The notes beneath the pieces are model-generated. The model was not told the origin of the DNA. It saw only the letters and a list, made by a program, of their open reading frames with translations, and made no database searches. A program made the translations under genes and the position numbers. This document shows, piece by piece, positions 43,280 to 50,885 of a stretch of DNA of 64,000 nucleotides. Within the stretch, counting starts at the first letter, position 1. Every line of letters starts with the position of its first letter. This DNA is from an uncultured Sulfitobacter sp. (lineage in GTDB: Bacteria > Pseudomonadota > Alphaproteobacteria > Rhodobacterales > Rhodobacteraceae): NCBI RefSeq assembly GCF_947502895.1, contig NZ_CANNBM010000001.1:248001-312000 (forward strand). The letters run 5' to 3'.

Positions 43280-43963
43280 TCAATCGGCCGAATATGCCCC
43301 GATTTTCGAAGTGCCCAGACCATTGTTCACCAGTGCCTCGGCAAAGGTGACACCAGCTGCCACACCATCAATCACCGGTAGGCCGAATTCCTCGCTCAGC
43401 TGCGCCATAAGATCCGCCATCCCCGCACAACCCAGAACGATCGCTTCAGTTCTGTCGTGCGCGATGGAGTCGCGAATTTCTGATTTGATTTTGAACAGAG
43501 TCGCCGGATCGCCCTCTTCCAGTTTCAGAACAGGGATATCCGTTGCGCGAACGCGCGCGCATTTCTGGGCCAGCCCATAGCGCATCAAATTGTTTTCAAG
43601 ACCAGGGACAGAGCGTGAGAGAGTTGTGATGACGCTGAACTTGTTGGCGACCATACTGGCTGCGTGGTAGGCCGCCTCACCAATGCCCAAGACCGGCACA
43701 TTGACCAGTGTCCGCACTGCATCAACGCCCGTATCATCGAAGCAAGCGATCACAATCGCATCGACATCAGGATGCCGTGAAACCTCGGCCAGCAAACCGG
43801 GGATGCAAGTGGCGACGTCCAGAAAACCTTGGATGCTGGCAGGTCCGTCTTGCGAATTGGCCGCAATGATCTCGGTATCGGGGCGGGCGACAGCCCTTGC
43901 CGCAATCGCGATCTTATCGGTCATGGAACTGGTTGTGTTCGGGTTGATAACGAGGATTTTCAT
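43280..43963 (-). CDS. Hydantoin racemase-like Asp/Glu racemase-family protein
   Basis: A 227-residue cofactor-independent racemase. The N-terminus MKILVINPNTTSSMT and the two catalytic Cys contexts, IVIACFDDTG (C74) and IVLGCAGMADL (C179), match hydantoin racemases. These enzymes interconvert D- and L-5-substituted hydantoins or related allantoin-type compounds. It is encoded 6 bases after the last ABC transporter gene on the same strand. No hydantoinase or carbamoylase is next to it in the window, so the actual substrate may differ. Confidence 0.85.
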   Translation of the reverse strand: MKILVINPNTTSSMTDKIAIAARAVARPDTEIIAANSQDGPASIQGFLDVATCIPGLLAEVSRHPDVDAIVIACFDDTGVDAVRTLVNVPVLGIGEAAYHAASMVANKFSVITTLSRSVPGLENNLMRYGLAQKCARVRATDIPVLKLEEGDPATLFKIKSEIRDSIAHDRTEAIVLGCAGMADLMAQLSEEFGLPVIDGVAAGVTFAEALVNNGLGTSKIGAYSAD

Positions 43964-43969
43964 ATCAGC

Positions 43970-44692
43970 TCACACCTCACCGCCAAGATAGGCGGCCTTG
44001 ATCCGGTCATCATGCAGCAACTCCTTGGAGGCGCCTTCGATGACAACATTCCCTGTCGCCATTGCATAGGCGCGGTGCGAAATGCTCAGCGCCATGCGCG
44101 AGTTTTGTTCCACAAGCAGTACCGACACGCCTTCGTCACGGTTGATCGCGACGATGGAACGGGCAATGTCCTGCACCAGCTTGGGTGCGATCCCGAGACT
44201 TGGCTCATCCAGCAACAACAGTTTGGGCTTGGCCATCAGGGCGCGGCCAATCACCATCATCTGCTGCTCCCCCCCCGAGAGGGTACCCGCAGCCTGAGAG
44301 TAGCGTTCTTTCAAGCGCGGAAAGCGGGTTAGTATGCTGTCCAGCGTATTCTGAATGTCGGCTTTGTCCGTGCGCGTGAAGGCCCCCATCATCAGGTTGT
44401 CCTTGACCGACATGAACGGAAACACGCGGCGCCCTTCGGGCACCATGGCGATACCGCGTTTGACAATATCCGAGGGATCAGCGCCATCGACACGCGTGCC
44501 CTCAAACGTCACAGAGCCGCTTTTGGGCTTGGCCAAACCTGTGATGGCGCGCAGGATTGATGACTTGCCCGCGCCGTTTGCCCCGATCAGGGCAACGGTT
44601 TCACCTTGGTTGACGTTCAGGGACACGCCCTTCAGCGCATAAACGTGATCGTAGTACAGTTCGACGTCTTTGAAATCTAACATGGCTGTCAT
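43970..44692 (-). CDS. ABC transporter ATP-binding protein, LivF type
   Basis: A 240-residue ATPase of the HAAT (branched-chain amino acid/amide) family. Walker A is GANGAGKSS, the signature LSGGEQQMM and Walker B LLLLDEPSLG follow, and the LivF-specific EGRRVFPFMSVKDNLMMGA is present. It follows the LivG-type gene by 3 bases and precedes the racemase. With LivG-, LivM-, LivH- and LivJ-type genes it forms a complete importer. Confidence 0.92.
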   Translation of the reverse strand: MTAMLDFKDVELYYDHVYALKGVSLNVNQGETVALIGANGAGKSSILRAITGLAKPKSGSVTFEGTRVDGADPSDIVKRGIAMVPEGRRVFPFMSVKDNLMMGAFTRTDKADIQNTLDSILTRFPRLKERYSQAAGTLSGGEQQMMVIGRALMAKPKLLLLDEPSLGIAPKLVQDIARSIVAINRDEGVSVLLVEQNSRMALSISHRAYAMATGNVVIEGASKELLHDDRIKAAYLGGEV

Positions 44693-44695
44693 GGT

Positions 44696-45478
44696 TTACA
44701 TCCCGATCTCATCGTCGACGCTGCCAAGATAGGCCTCGATGACTTTTTCATTGTTCTGGATTTCCGACGGCGTGCCCTCTGCGATCTTTTCGCCAAAGTT
44801 CAACACCACGATCCGGTCCGAGATATTCATGACCGCTGGCATATCGTGCTCTACCAGCATGACCGTCACCCCGCGTTCGTCCCGAACCGAGCGCACCAGA
44901 TTGACCATATTCATGGTCTCGTCATGGTTCATGCCTGCAAAGGGTTCGTCCAGCAGCAGCACCTTGGGGTCTGTGGCAAGGCCGATTGCAATCCCCAGCG
45001 CGCGCAGGCTGCCTTGCGGCAGATTGCTGGCCTGTTCATTGCTAATTTCGGACATGCCCAGAAATTCCAGCAGCTCGTCCGCATATTTCTCAAAGGCGGT
45101 CACATCTTCCTTGGCGGTCTTTGACCCCCAGAAGTATCCGGCAAGCGAGGCTTTGGCACGCAAGTGCTGTGCTACCACAACGCTTTCCCGCACCGTCATA
45201 CTTTTGAAAATCGTAGTCTCCTGAAACGTGCGCACCACCCCTTTGCGCGCCACGATATGTGGCTTGAGGTTGGATATCTGCTCGCCCTTAAAGATCACTT
45301 CACCCGAGGTTGTTGGCGTGAAAGAGGCGATCATTTTGAACAACGTAGACTTGCCCGCACCATTCGGCCCGATCACCGACAGGATTTCGTTCTCGGCCAC
45401 GTCGAAATTGATCGCATTGTTTGCCGTCAGACCACCATATTTCTTGGTGACATTCTTGACTTGAAGAAGCGGGCTCAT
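44696..45478 (-). CDS. ABC transporter ATP-binding protein, LivG type
   Basis: A 260-residue ATPase of the HAAT family with Walker A GPNGAGKST, the family variant signature LPQGSLRALGIA and Walker B LLLDEPFAGMNHDE. The degenerate LSGGQ (LPQGS) is common in LivG-like proteins. It overlaps the LivM-type permease gene by 4 bases. It pairs with the LivF-type ATPase to energise import. Confidence 0.92.
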   Translation of the reverse strand: MSPLLQVKNVTKKYGGLTANNAINFDVAENEILSVIGPNGAGKSTLFKMIASFTPTTSGEVIFKGEQISNLKPHIVARKGVVRTFQETTIFKSMTVRESVVVAQHLRAKASLAGYFWGSKTAKEDVTAFEKYADELLEFLGMSEISNEQASNLPQGSLRALGIAIGLATDPKVLLLDEPFAGMNHDETMNMVNLVRSVRDERGVTVMLVEHDMPAVMNISDRIVVLNFGEKIAEGTPSEIQNNEKVIEAYLGSVDDEIGM

Positions 45479-46458
45479 TTGTCACCTCCTTTGCCGAGAC
45501 GAATGCTCAGCAGGCCATTGGGAAGGAAGCGAATGATGACGATCAGGATCGTGGAGTAGATCAGCATCTGGTATTTGCCGAATTCAAACAACAAATCCCA
45601 TCCGAAGTAGAGAACCAGCGTACCCAGCATCGGCCCAAAGACATAACCGAGGCCGCCAAGAAAGCAGTTCAACATGAAGTTGACCGAGTCCGCGACTTGA
45701 AAGCTGGACGGATAGACCGACTGCGCAATGGACCCGAACATGGCCCCGCCTACCCCGCCGAAAAAGCTGGAAATGGCAAAGATCACGATGCGGATGTAGG
45801 AAATGTTCACCCCGATTGAGCTGGCAAGTTCTTCGTTTTGTTGCATAGAACGGCACAGATGCCCGAGGCGGGAATTCACCAGCCTGTACAGCGCGGCATA
45901 GGTCACGATCATAATGATGCAGGCGGTGTAATAGAAGGCCAGCTTGGTGTTCTCCATCGCGGCAAAATCGGGCAGGATTGGAATACCGAACACCGAGATG
46001 CCCGAGGGCAGAGGAATGTTCGAGATACCCCGCGCGCCGTTGGTGATGGGCAGCGCCAAGGCTGTCAGCGTGACAACCTGCGTCAGCACCAGCGTGATCA
46101 TGGCGAAATATACGCCGCGCAGACGCAGGATCGGCAGACCGATCAGGATCGCGACCAAGGCTGCGAAGAGGCCCGCCGCTGGCAGCGATATCCAGAATGA
46201 CCAGCCCGCTTTAACCACCAGAATGGCGGAAACATACGCGCCGATCAGCGCAAAAGCACCTTGGCCGATATTGATCCGGCCAATGTAGAAGGTTAGCCAA
46301 ACTCCGGCACTGGCGATTGCCAGAAGGGCGACCGATGTCAGGGTAAAGTAAAAGTCCCAACGCCCCGTTGCGCCAATGATAAGCGGAACGCCGATGAAGA
46401 TCATGAACAAGAAAATCGAGACCCCGATAAGCTGTTTTGAGGTAAATCCAAACATCAC
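45475..46458 (-). CDS. ABC transporter permease, LivM type
   Basis: A 327-residue inner-membrane permease with about nine hydrophobic segments. The pattern IGRINIGQGAFALIGAYVSA and LRGVYFAMITLVLTQVVTL, followed by RSMQQNEELASSIGVN, is the LivM-type EAA-like loop region. It lies one base after the LivH-type gene and overlaps the LivG-type gene by 4 bases. The transported compound is unspecified, but the context suggests an amide or ureide. Confidence 0.92.
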   Translation of the reverse strand: MMFGFTSKQLIGVSIFLFMIFIGVPLIIGATGRWDFYFTLTSVALLAIASAGVWLTFYIGRINIGQGAFALIGAYVSAILVVKAGWSFWISLPAAGLFAALVAILIGLPILRLRGVYFAMITLVLTQVVTLTALALPITNGARGISNIPLPSGISVFGIPILPDFAAMENTKLAFYYTACIIMIVTYAALYRLVNSRLGHLCRSMQQNEELASSIGVNISYIRIVIFAISSFFGGVGGAMFGSIAQSVYPSSFQVADSVNFMLNCFLGGLGYVFGPMLGTLVLYFGWDLLFEFGKYQMLIYSTILIVIIRFLPNGLLSIRLGKGGDK

Positions 46459-46459
46459 A

Positions 46460-47329
46460 TCAACCCCACGGCTTGCCCATCAGACCTTGCGGTCTGATGG
46501 CGAGGAAGATCATCAGGGAAACGAAGATCAGCAGATAGGTAATATCGCCGTACTGATAGAGCAGCGCGAGGCCGATAGCTTCCATGAAACCGAGGATGAT
46601 ACCGCCCCAGATTGCGCCTGAAATCACCCCTGCGCCGCCGATCATGACCATCATGAAGGCTTTGATGGATGTTGCGCCGCCCATACCAAGGTTCACGCCT
46701 GTAATCGTGACCAGCAAACCACCGACCAGACCGGCAAGCATTGCGCCCAGCGCAAAACCGATCATCGAATACCGATCCACGTTCACGCCCATTAACTGGG
46801 CAGCGGTACGGTCCTGGGCCAAAGCGCGCAGGGCGCGGCCTGTTTTGGTGTATTGCATCAGACCGATGAACGCGACGATTGACAGGATCGCGAGAAAGCA
46901 GATCAGAATGCGATCATAGGGCATAATCAGGCGGAAATCATAATTGAACACGCCGTCGACAATTTTGGGAACGCCGCGTTGTTTTTCGCCAAAAACAAGA
47001 AGGATCACGGCATCAAGAAAGAACGCGATACCAGCCGCCAAAAGCATCGTGCTTTCTTCGCGGGCTGACCCTTTGATTACGGGTGCAAAGAGGTATCGTT
47101 CGATCAGCGCGCCAAGGATCGCCAAAGTGACACACGACATGACAAGGGCCAAAACAAACGGCACACCCCATTGACCGTAGAATGTGTAAGTAACGAAGCC
47201 GCCAATCACATACATCTGCCCGTGGGCAAAGTTGAGGACGTTCATCAGCGCGAAAATCAGGGTCAGACCAAGCGCAATCATCGCGTATTGGGACCCCAGA
47301 TAGACGCCATTGGCCAGTATCTGTTCCAT
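46460..47329 (-). CDS. ABC transporter permease, LivH type
   Basis: A 289-residue permease with about eight hydrophobic segments. YALGLTLIFALMNVLNFAHG-like sequence (MIALGLTLIFALMNVLNFAH) near the N-terminus and RALAQDRTAAQLMGVNVDR in the cytoplasmic coupling loop are standard LivH features. It is the first permease gene after the binding protein, separated by a strong hairpin at 47353-47375. Confidence 0.93.
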   Translation of the reverse strand: MEQILANGVYLGSQYAMIALGLTLIFALMNVLNFAHGQMYVIGGFVTYTFYGQWGVPFVLALVMSCVTLAILGALIERYLFAPVIKGSAREESTMLLAAGIAFFLDAVILLVFGEKQRGVPKIVDGVFNYDFRLIMPYDRILICFLAILSIVAFIGLMQYTKTGRALRALAQDRTAAQLMGVNVDRYSMIGFALGAMLAGLVGGLLVTITGVNLGMGGATSIKAFMMVMIGGAGVISGAIWGGIILGFMEAIGLALLYQYGDITYLLIFVSLMIFLAIRPQGLMGKPWG

Positions 47330-47352
47330 GTCGGTTTTCTTTCGTGGAAAAG

Positions 47353-47375
47353 CCCCGGGCCAACGTGGCCCGGGG
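47353..47375 (-). terminator. Strong hairpin between the binding-protein and LivH genes
   Basis: CCCCGGGCC and GGCCCGGGG form a perfect 9-base GC stem with a 5-base loop, followed on the minus strand by CTTTTCC. It sits within the operon and probably terminates part of the transcripts or protects the binding-protein mRNA, giving excess binding protein. Confidence 0.65.
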
Positions 47376-47412
47376 AAGTTTTGCTCAGGAGAGGTCCAGA
47401 GCAGGGGAAAAG

Positions 47413-48600
47413 TTAGTCTACTTCAGCGACGAACAGTGTTTCGAACTTGCCGTCCTGATAGACGTTTACCACCAATGGCACCGCGACCTGACGCTTTTGG
47501 CCAAAGGATGTCATGCCGACATAACGCAGTTTTGCATCACCGTTCATGTAGGGGTTTGGTGCTTCGAATGTGTCCATCTTTGCTTGGAACGCTTCGACAT
47601 TGTCGATGGCGGATGGATCAGCTTTCAGCGTTTCCAGAATATACTCCAACGCATAGACTTTTGTGTTGGACTCGTCGTTGTATTCGCCAAACATCTTTGT
47701 GTAACGGTCGACGAATTCATTCATCATCGGGGAGGCCAGCTCGGGCGTGGATGCCCCACCGACCGAAATGAAACCGTTTGCCAGATCGCCAGCGCCTTCG
47801 GCCAAAACACCCGCATCTTGCGCGGTCTCTGTCGAAATGACGCCTTGGAAGCCCAGCTCACGCGCGGAGCGGATCAACTGGGGGGCATTTGCCGGAGAAA
47901 CACCAGACAGCACCAGCAGATCAGGGCGCGAGCGCATCACGGGTGTCAGGACCGGTGTAAAGTCGGTCGTATCCACCTGATACGTCACGTTGTCGGAAAC
48001 CACTTCCAACCCAAGCGCATTTGCGGCCTCGATGCCACCATCACGCTGGCTCAGCGGGTCGGATTCGTTTGCTGCGATGAAGGCGACGGTTTTGACGCCC
48101 TTTTCTTCCATCAGGTATTTATAGATCACGGGGCCGGACTGGTAGTTGGCGACCATACCCAAAACGGCATTAGAGGCCGGTGCCTGATAGAGCGACTTTG
48201 GGAATGCGTATGGGAAATACATGATCCCGTTGGATTCAGCCACGGGGCGTACGGCTGCTGCGCCGTCGTCAACATTTGGCCCCACAACATAGTGGATGCC
48301 CTCTTGGGCCATCTTTTCCATGCCCGCAATTGCGCGCTTGGGGTCTTTTTGGTCATCAAAGGACACGATTTCAACGTCATAGGTAGTGCCACCGATGGTG
48401 TAACCGCCTGTCTCATTGATCCATGCCGCGCGCGCTTCCATTGAACGCTGGTTGGAGATACCCCAAGCCGCAGCAGGGCCGCTGGTCACGCCAACAAACC
48501 CGATTTTCAGAACCGGGTTCTCCGCAAGAGCGGTCGTAGCCCCAAGCGCCGTCAAAGTTGCAGCCGTCAAAGCCGCCTTAATCACTGATCTTCTTTGCAT
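47413..48600 (-). CDS. ABC transporter substrate-binding protein (branched-chain amino acid/amide family)
   Basis: A 395-residue periplasmic binding protein (Peripla_BP_6 type). The signal peptide spans about residues 1-26 (MQRRSVIKAALTAATLTALG, cleavage after ALA); the N-terminal Arg pair gives it a Tat-like look. The mature start NPVLKIGFVGVTSGPAAAWG is typical of the family. It is first in the five-gene importer operon and is divergent from a GntR/FCD regulator with three GTNNAC palindromes between them. The ligand is unknown; the adjacent hydantoin racemase gene suggests a cyclic ureide or amide. Confidence 0.92.
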   Translation of the reverse strand: MQRRSVIKAALTAATLTALGATTALAENPVLKIGFVGVTSGPAAAWGISNQRSMEARAAWINETGGYTIGGTTYDVEIVSFDDQKDPKRAIAGMEKMAQEGIHYVVGPNVDDGAAAVRPVAESNGIMYFPYAFPKSLYQAPASNAVLGMVANYQSGPVIYKYLMEEKGVKTVAFIAANESDPLSQRDGGIEAANALGLEVVSDNVTYQVDTTDFTPVLTPVMRSRPDLLVLSGVSPANAPQLIRSARELGFQGVISTETAQDAGVLAEGAGDLANGFISVGGASTPELASPMMNEFVDRYTKMFGEYNDESNTKVYALEYILETLKADPSAIDNVEAFQAKMDTFEAPNPYMNGDAKLRYVGMTSFGQKRQVAVPLVVNVYQDGKFETLFVAEVD

Positions 48601-48697
48601 ATCATAACTCCCGTTGAATTTGATTTCGACACGTTTTGCGTCATTCTTGGCCGGCAGTTAGATGGAATCTCCATTCGTGCCGCACGATGAGTTCATG

Positions 48698-48743
48698 ATT
48701 GTTAACAATTTTTGTCAACACAGTTTGTATTTTTGTCGACAAA
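48698..48743. promoter_or_regulatory. Three TTGTNNACAM palindromes (candidate GntR operators)
   Basis: TTGTTAACAA (48699-48708), TTGTCAACAC (48712-48721) and TTGTCGACAA (48733-48742) lie between the divergent binding-protein and regulator genes, with centres 13 and 21 bases apart. The GTNNAC core fits the known operator style of GntR-family proteins. They are about 100 bases from each start codon. Confidence 0.65.
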
Positions 48744-48802
48744 TTCTGACGCTTGGCCTTACATTGATTGAAGGTTAAGCATTCACAGCCCAAAATGCCC
48801 GA

Positions 48803-49543
48803 ATGCCAATCAATCGTGAAAGTGAGCTCGTGTCCTCCAATCCACAACAAAGCAACGTCGCTGCTTCGATCCCGCGTTCGGGGTCCGATGAGAACTTTAT
48901 TGTCGAGCGCATCTTCAAGGCCGTCATGGAACAGCGTTTGGCGCCGAATACCAAACTAAGCGAGGCGCGCCTGTGCGAGACATTCGGTGTTGGTCGTATG
49001 CGCGTGCGCCGCGCCCTGCTTCTGCTCTCAAGTCAGGGCATCATTGAACTTCAGTCAAACCGCGGTGCGTATATCGCCTGCCCCGACAAATCCGAAGCAA
49101 ACGATGTATTTGCGGCGCGGATGTTGATTGAACCCCCGCTTGTTCGTCAACTGGCGCAGAACTCGGATGATATTGATCTCGCCATTCTCACGGAACACAT
49201 CGCGCATGAGGACGCGGCCCGCGAGAAAAAAGAACGCACCGAGATCATTCGGCTGTCCGGTGAATTTCACACAAAGCTCGCTCAGGCGACCGGAAACAAG
49301 TTTATCTTCCGAATGATGCGTGAGTTGGTCACTCGGACATCCCTTATTGTCGGCCTCTTTGGATCATCGGAAAACGCCAGCTGCCCAGATGATGAACACA
49401 GCAACATCTTGAAAGCGATCCAGTCCAACAACCCTGAGCTGGCCGAGGAATTGCTGATATCCCACCTCAACCACATTCAGAGTGGTCTGGATATGGAAGC
49501 GCGCCAAGAGCCCCAGGATGATTTGGCTGCCATTCTGCGATAG
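48803..49543 (+). CDS. GntR-family regulator, FadR/FCD subfamily
   Basis: A 246-residue regulator. The N-terminal winged helix includes LAPNTKLSEARLCETFGVGR followed by MRVRRALLLLSSQGIIELQ, and the C-terminal FCD domain contains the metal-binding type residues in HIAHEDAAREKKE, SGEFHTKLAQATGN and HSNILKAIQSNNPELAEELL. FCD regulators usually sense carboxylic acids. It is divergent from the importer operon and likely controls it. ATG 48803 was chosen; the ribosome-binding site is weak. Confidence 0.9.
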   Translation: MPINRESELVSSNPQQSNVAASIPRSGSDENFIVERIFKAVMEQRLAPNTKLSEARLCETFGVGRMRVRRALLLLSSQGIIELQSNRGAYIACPDKSEANDVFAARMLIEPPLVRQLAQNSDDIDLAILTEHIAHEDAAREKKERTEIIRLSGEFHTKLAQATGNKFIFRMMRELVTRTSLIVGLFGSSENASCPDDEHSNILKAIQSNNPELAEELLISHLNHIQSGLDMEARQEPQDDLAAILR

Positions 49544-50040
49544 GTCTGAACGCGGGGATGCCCCAGCTGCGTTGGCAGACACAGAACGCCGGAGTGTCCT
49601 TCATACAGATGCAAACGATCTAACGGGTGCTGGTGTATTCGGTTAAAACAGCGTCGGTCGCTTGATCCTGTTCCCGGATGCTGGGCAGCATTTCAATATG
49701 TGTTGCACCCTCAGCGTTGGCTTGGGCATGTGAGGCATGGCGGGTTGTGGGCGCTGCAATGCAAGAAACCAGATCTGCCTGCGATTGGGCAGCTGTTGCA
49801 GGCGGCTAAAAGCGGGCCTTTGCACATTGCTGGCACTCAGGGATACGTCAAACGCGAAAAAGCCCCGTGGCTTTGACCATCCCGCCAAAGCCACGCTTTT
49901 GGTCAGGTCCAGAGACGGAATTGAAGCTGAGGCACAAGAGCCTGTCGCAGCGCGACAGAATACCCTGTCACACCGGATTTGACACGAACTCTAACCAGGA
50001 CTTTACTCGCCCGCGCAGCAACCAACATTGGAAACAAAAG
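49544..50040. other. Intergenic region before the LuxR-type gene
   Basis: A 497-base stretch without a convincing gene. It contains a terminator-like hairpin at 49866-49900. A plus-strand frame continuous with the LuxR-type gene begins at 49867, but its translation there does not resemble a LuxR N-terminus. No insertion sequence or repeat was recognised. Confidence 0.4.
49866..49900 (+). terminator. Terminator-like hairpin upstream of the LuxR-type gene
   Basis: CGTGGCTTT (49866-49874) pairs with AAAGCCACG (49887-49895) and is followed by CTTTT. It is 320 bases after the GntR gene and 140 bases before the LuxR-type gene, so it may end a longer transcript of the regulator or an unrecognised small RNA. 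Confidence 0.5.
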
Positions 50041-50790
50041 ATGCCGCTTGATCTGGCCCGCTTTGAAAACGCTCTCGCTGACATCCATCAACGGTTTCAA
50101 AAGAAGTCTGACCCGCTAGACAGCTGGGTGATCGCCCAAGGCGTTGCGAAAGACATTGGTGCAACGGCGATAAATCTTGGCGGCACAAATTTGGAGGGTG
50201 ATCAGCCCGGCTGGGGCCGTTCATCCATGTCAGATGGTTGGCTTGAGAGATATGAAGATAAGAAATACCATTTAGTCGATCCGTTTATCGCGGCTTTGAC
50301 TGCTGGCCAGTCGGAAGTGTTGACAGACTGTGGCACGCTCCCCCGTTCGGACCCTGCATATGACTTGAACCACGACCTGAAGTCATACGGTTATATGTCG
50401 CTCTATGGGACGATGTATGGCAGCGCGGACAACGGCTATCGCTCGATTGTCGTATACTGCTCTGACAAGAGCATTGCCGAAGTGCAAAAAGAAATTGGTC
50501 TTCCGAAACTGGCGATAATTCACGCATTGATCGCCGCGCATACGCCAAGGCCGAATACAAGTGACGGGGGTGGTCAGTTTGTTGTGCGCATAGATCCGCT
50601 ATCGGCAAGAGAAACTGATGTTCTCAGATGGCTTGCCTGCGGGTTTCGCAATGACCAGATCGCGCTCAAAGCGGGCATTGCAGAAGTGACAGTGCGCAAA
50701 CACCTGCTTTCTGCACGGCGCAAACTGCGGGCGAGCACGCGTGAGCAAGCAGTTGCGATCGCCATTCGGGACGGCTGGATCACCCTGTAG
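50041..50790 (+). CDS. LuxR-family regulator with autoinducer-binding domain
   Basis: A 249-residue quorum-sensing-type regulator. In the N-terminal domain the motif WLERYEDKKYHLVDPF contains W67, Y71, D80 and P81, the acyl-homoserine-lactone pocket residues conserved in TraR/LuxR. The C-terminal GerE-type helix-turn-helix is LSARETDVLRWLACGFRNDQ, then KAGIAEVTVRKHLLSARRKL. ATG 50041 gives the normal length. No luxI-type synthase gene is in the window, so it may be an orphan receptor. It is 95 bases upstream of the RTX exoprotein gene on the same strand and is a good candidate to control it. Confidence 0.9.
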   Translation: MPLDLARFENALADIHQRFQKKSDPLDSWVIAQGVAKDIGATAINLGGTNLEGDQPGWGRSSMSDGWLERYEDKKYHLVDPFIAALTAGQSEVLTDCGTLPRSDPAYDLNHDLKSYGYMSLYGTMYGSADNGYRSIVVYCSDKSIAEVQKEIGLPKLAIIHALIAAHTPRPNTSDGGGQFVVRIDPLSARETDVLRWLACGFRNDQIALKAGIAEVTVRKHLLSARRKLRASTREQAVAIAIRDGWITL

Positions 50791-50796
50791 ATCACG

Positions 50797-50810
50797 TATC
50801 GCTTTCGATA
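50797..50810. promoter_or_regulatory. Short inverted repeat between luxR-like and RTX genes
   Basis: TATCG and CGATA flank CTTT. It could be a regulator site for the RTX gene; it is shorter than a canonical lux box and may be coincidental. Confidence 0.3.
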
Positions 50811-50885
50811 TCTTGTCTAGGCGGGAAAATTGGAACGATAGTAACGTCAGACAGCAATTTTTTATAGATTTAAGAGTAGTTTATT

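Noticed and set aside
43075..43323. Minus-strand frame of 82 codons between the racemase and the Old Yellow Enzyme gene
   Set aside because: It overlaps the end of the racemase gene in another frame, and its sequence looks like a translated intergenic repeat rather than a protein.
49643..49894. Minus-strand frame of 83 codons in the gap before the LuxR-type gene
   Set aside because: No similarity recognised, and it overlaps the hairpin at 49866; not enough support for a transposase or other remnant.
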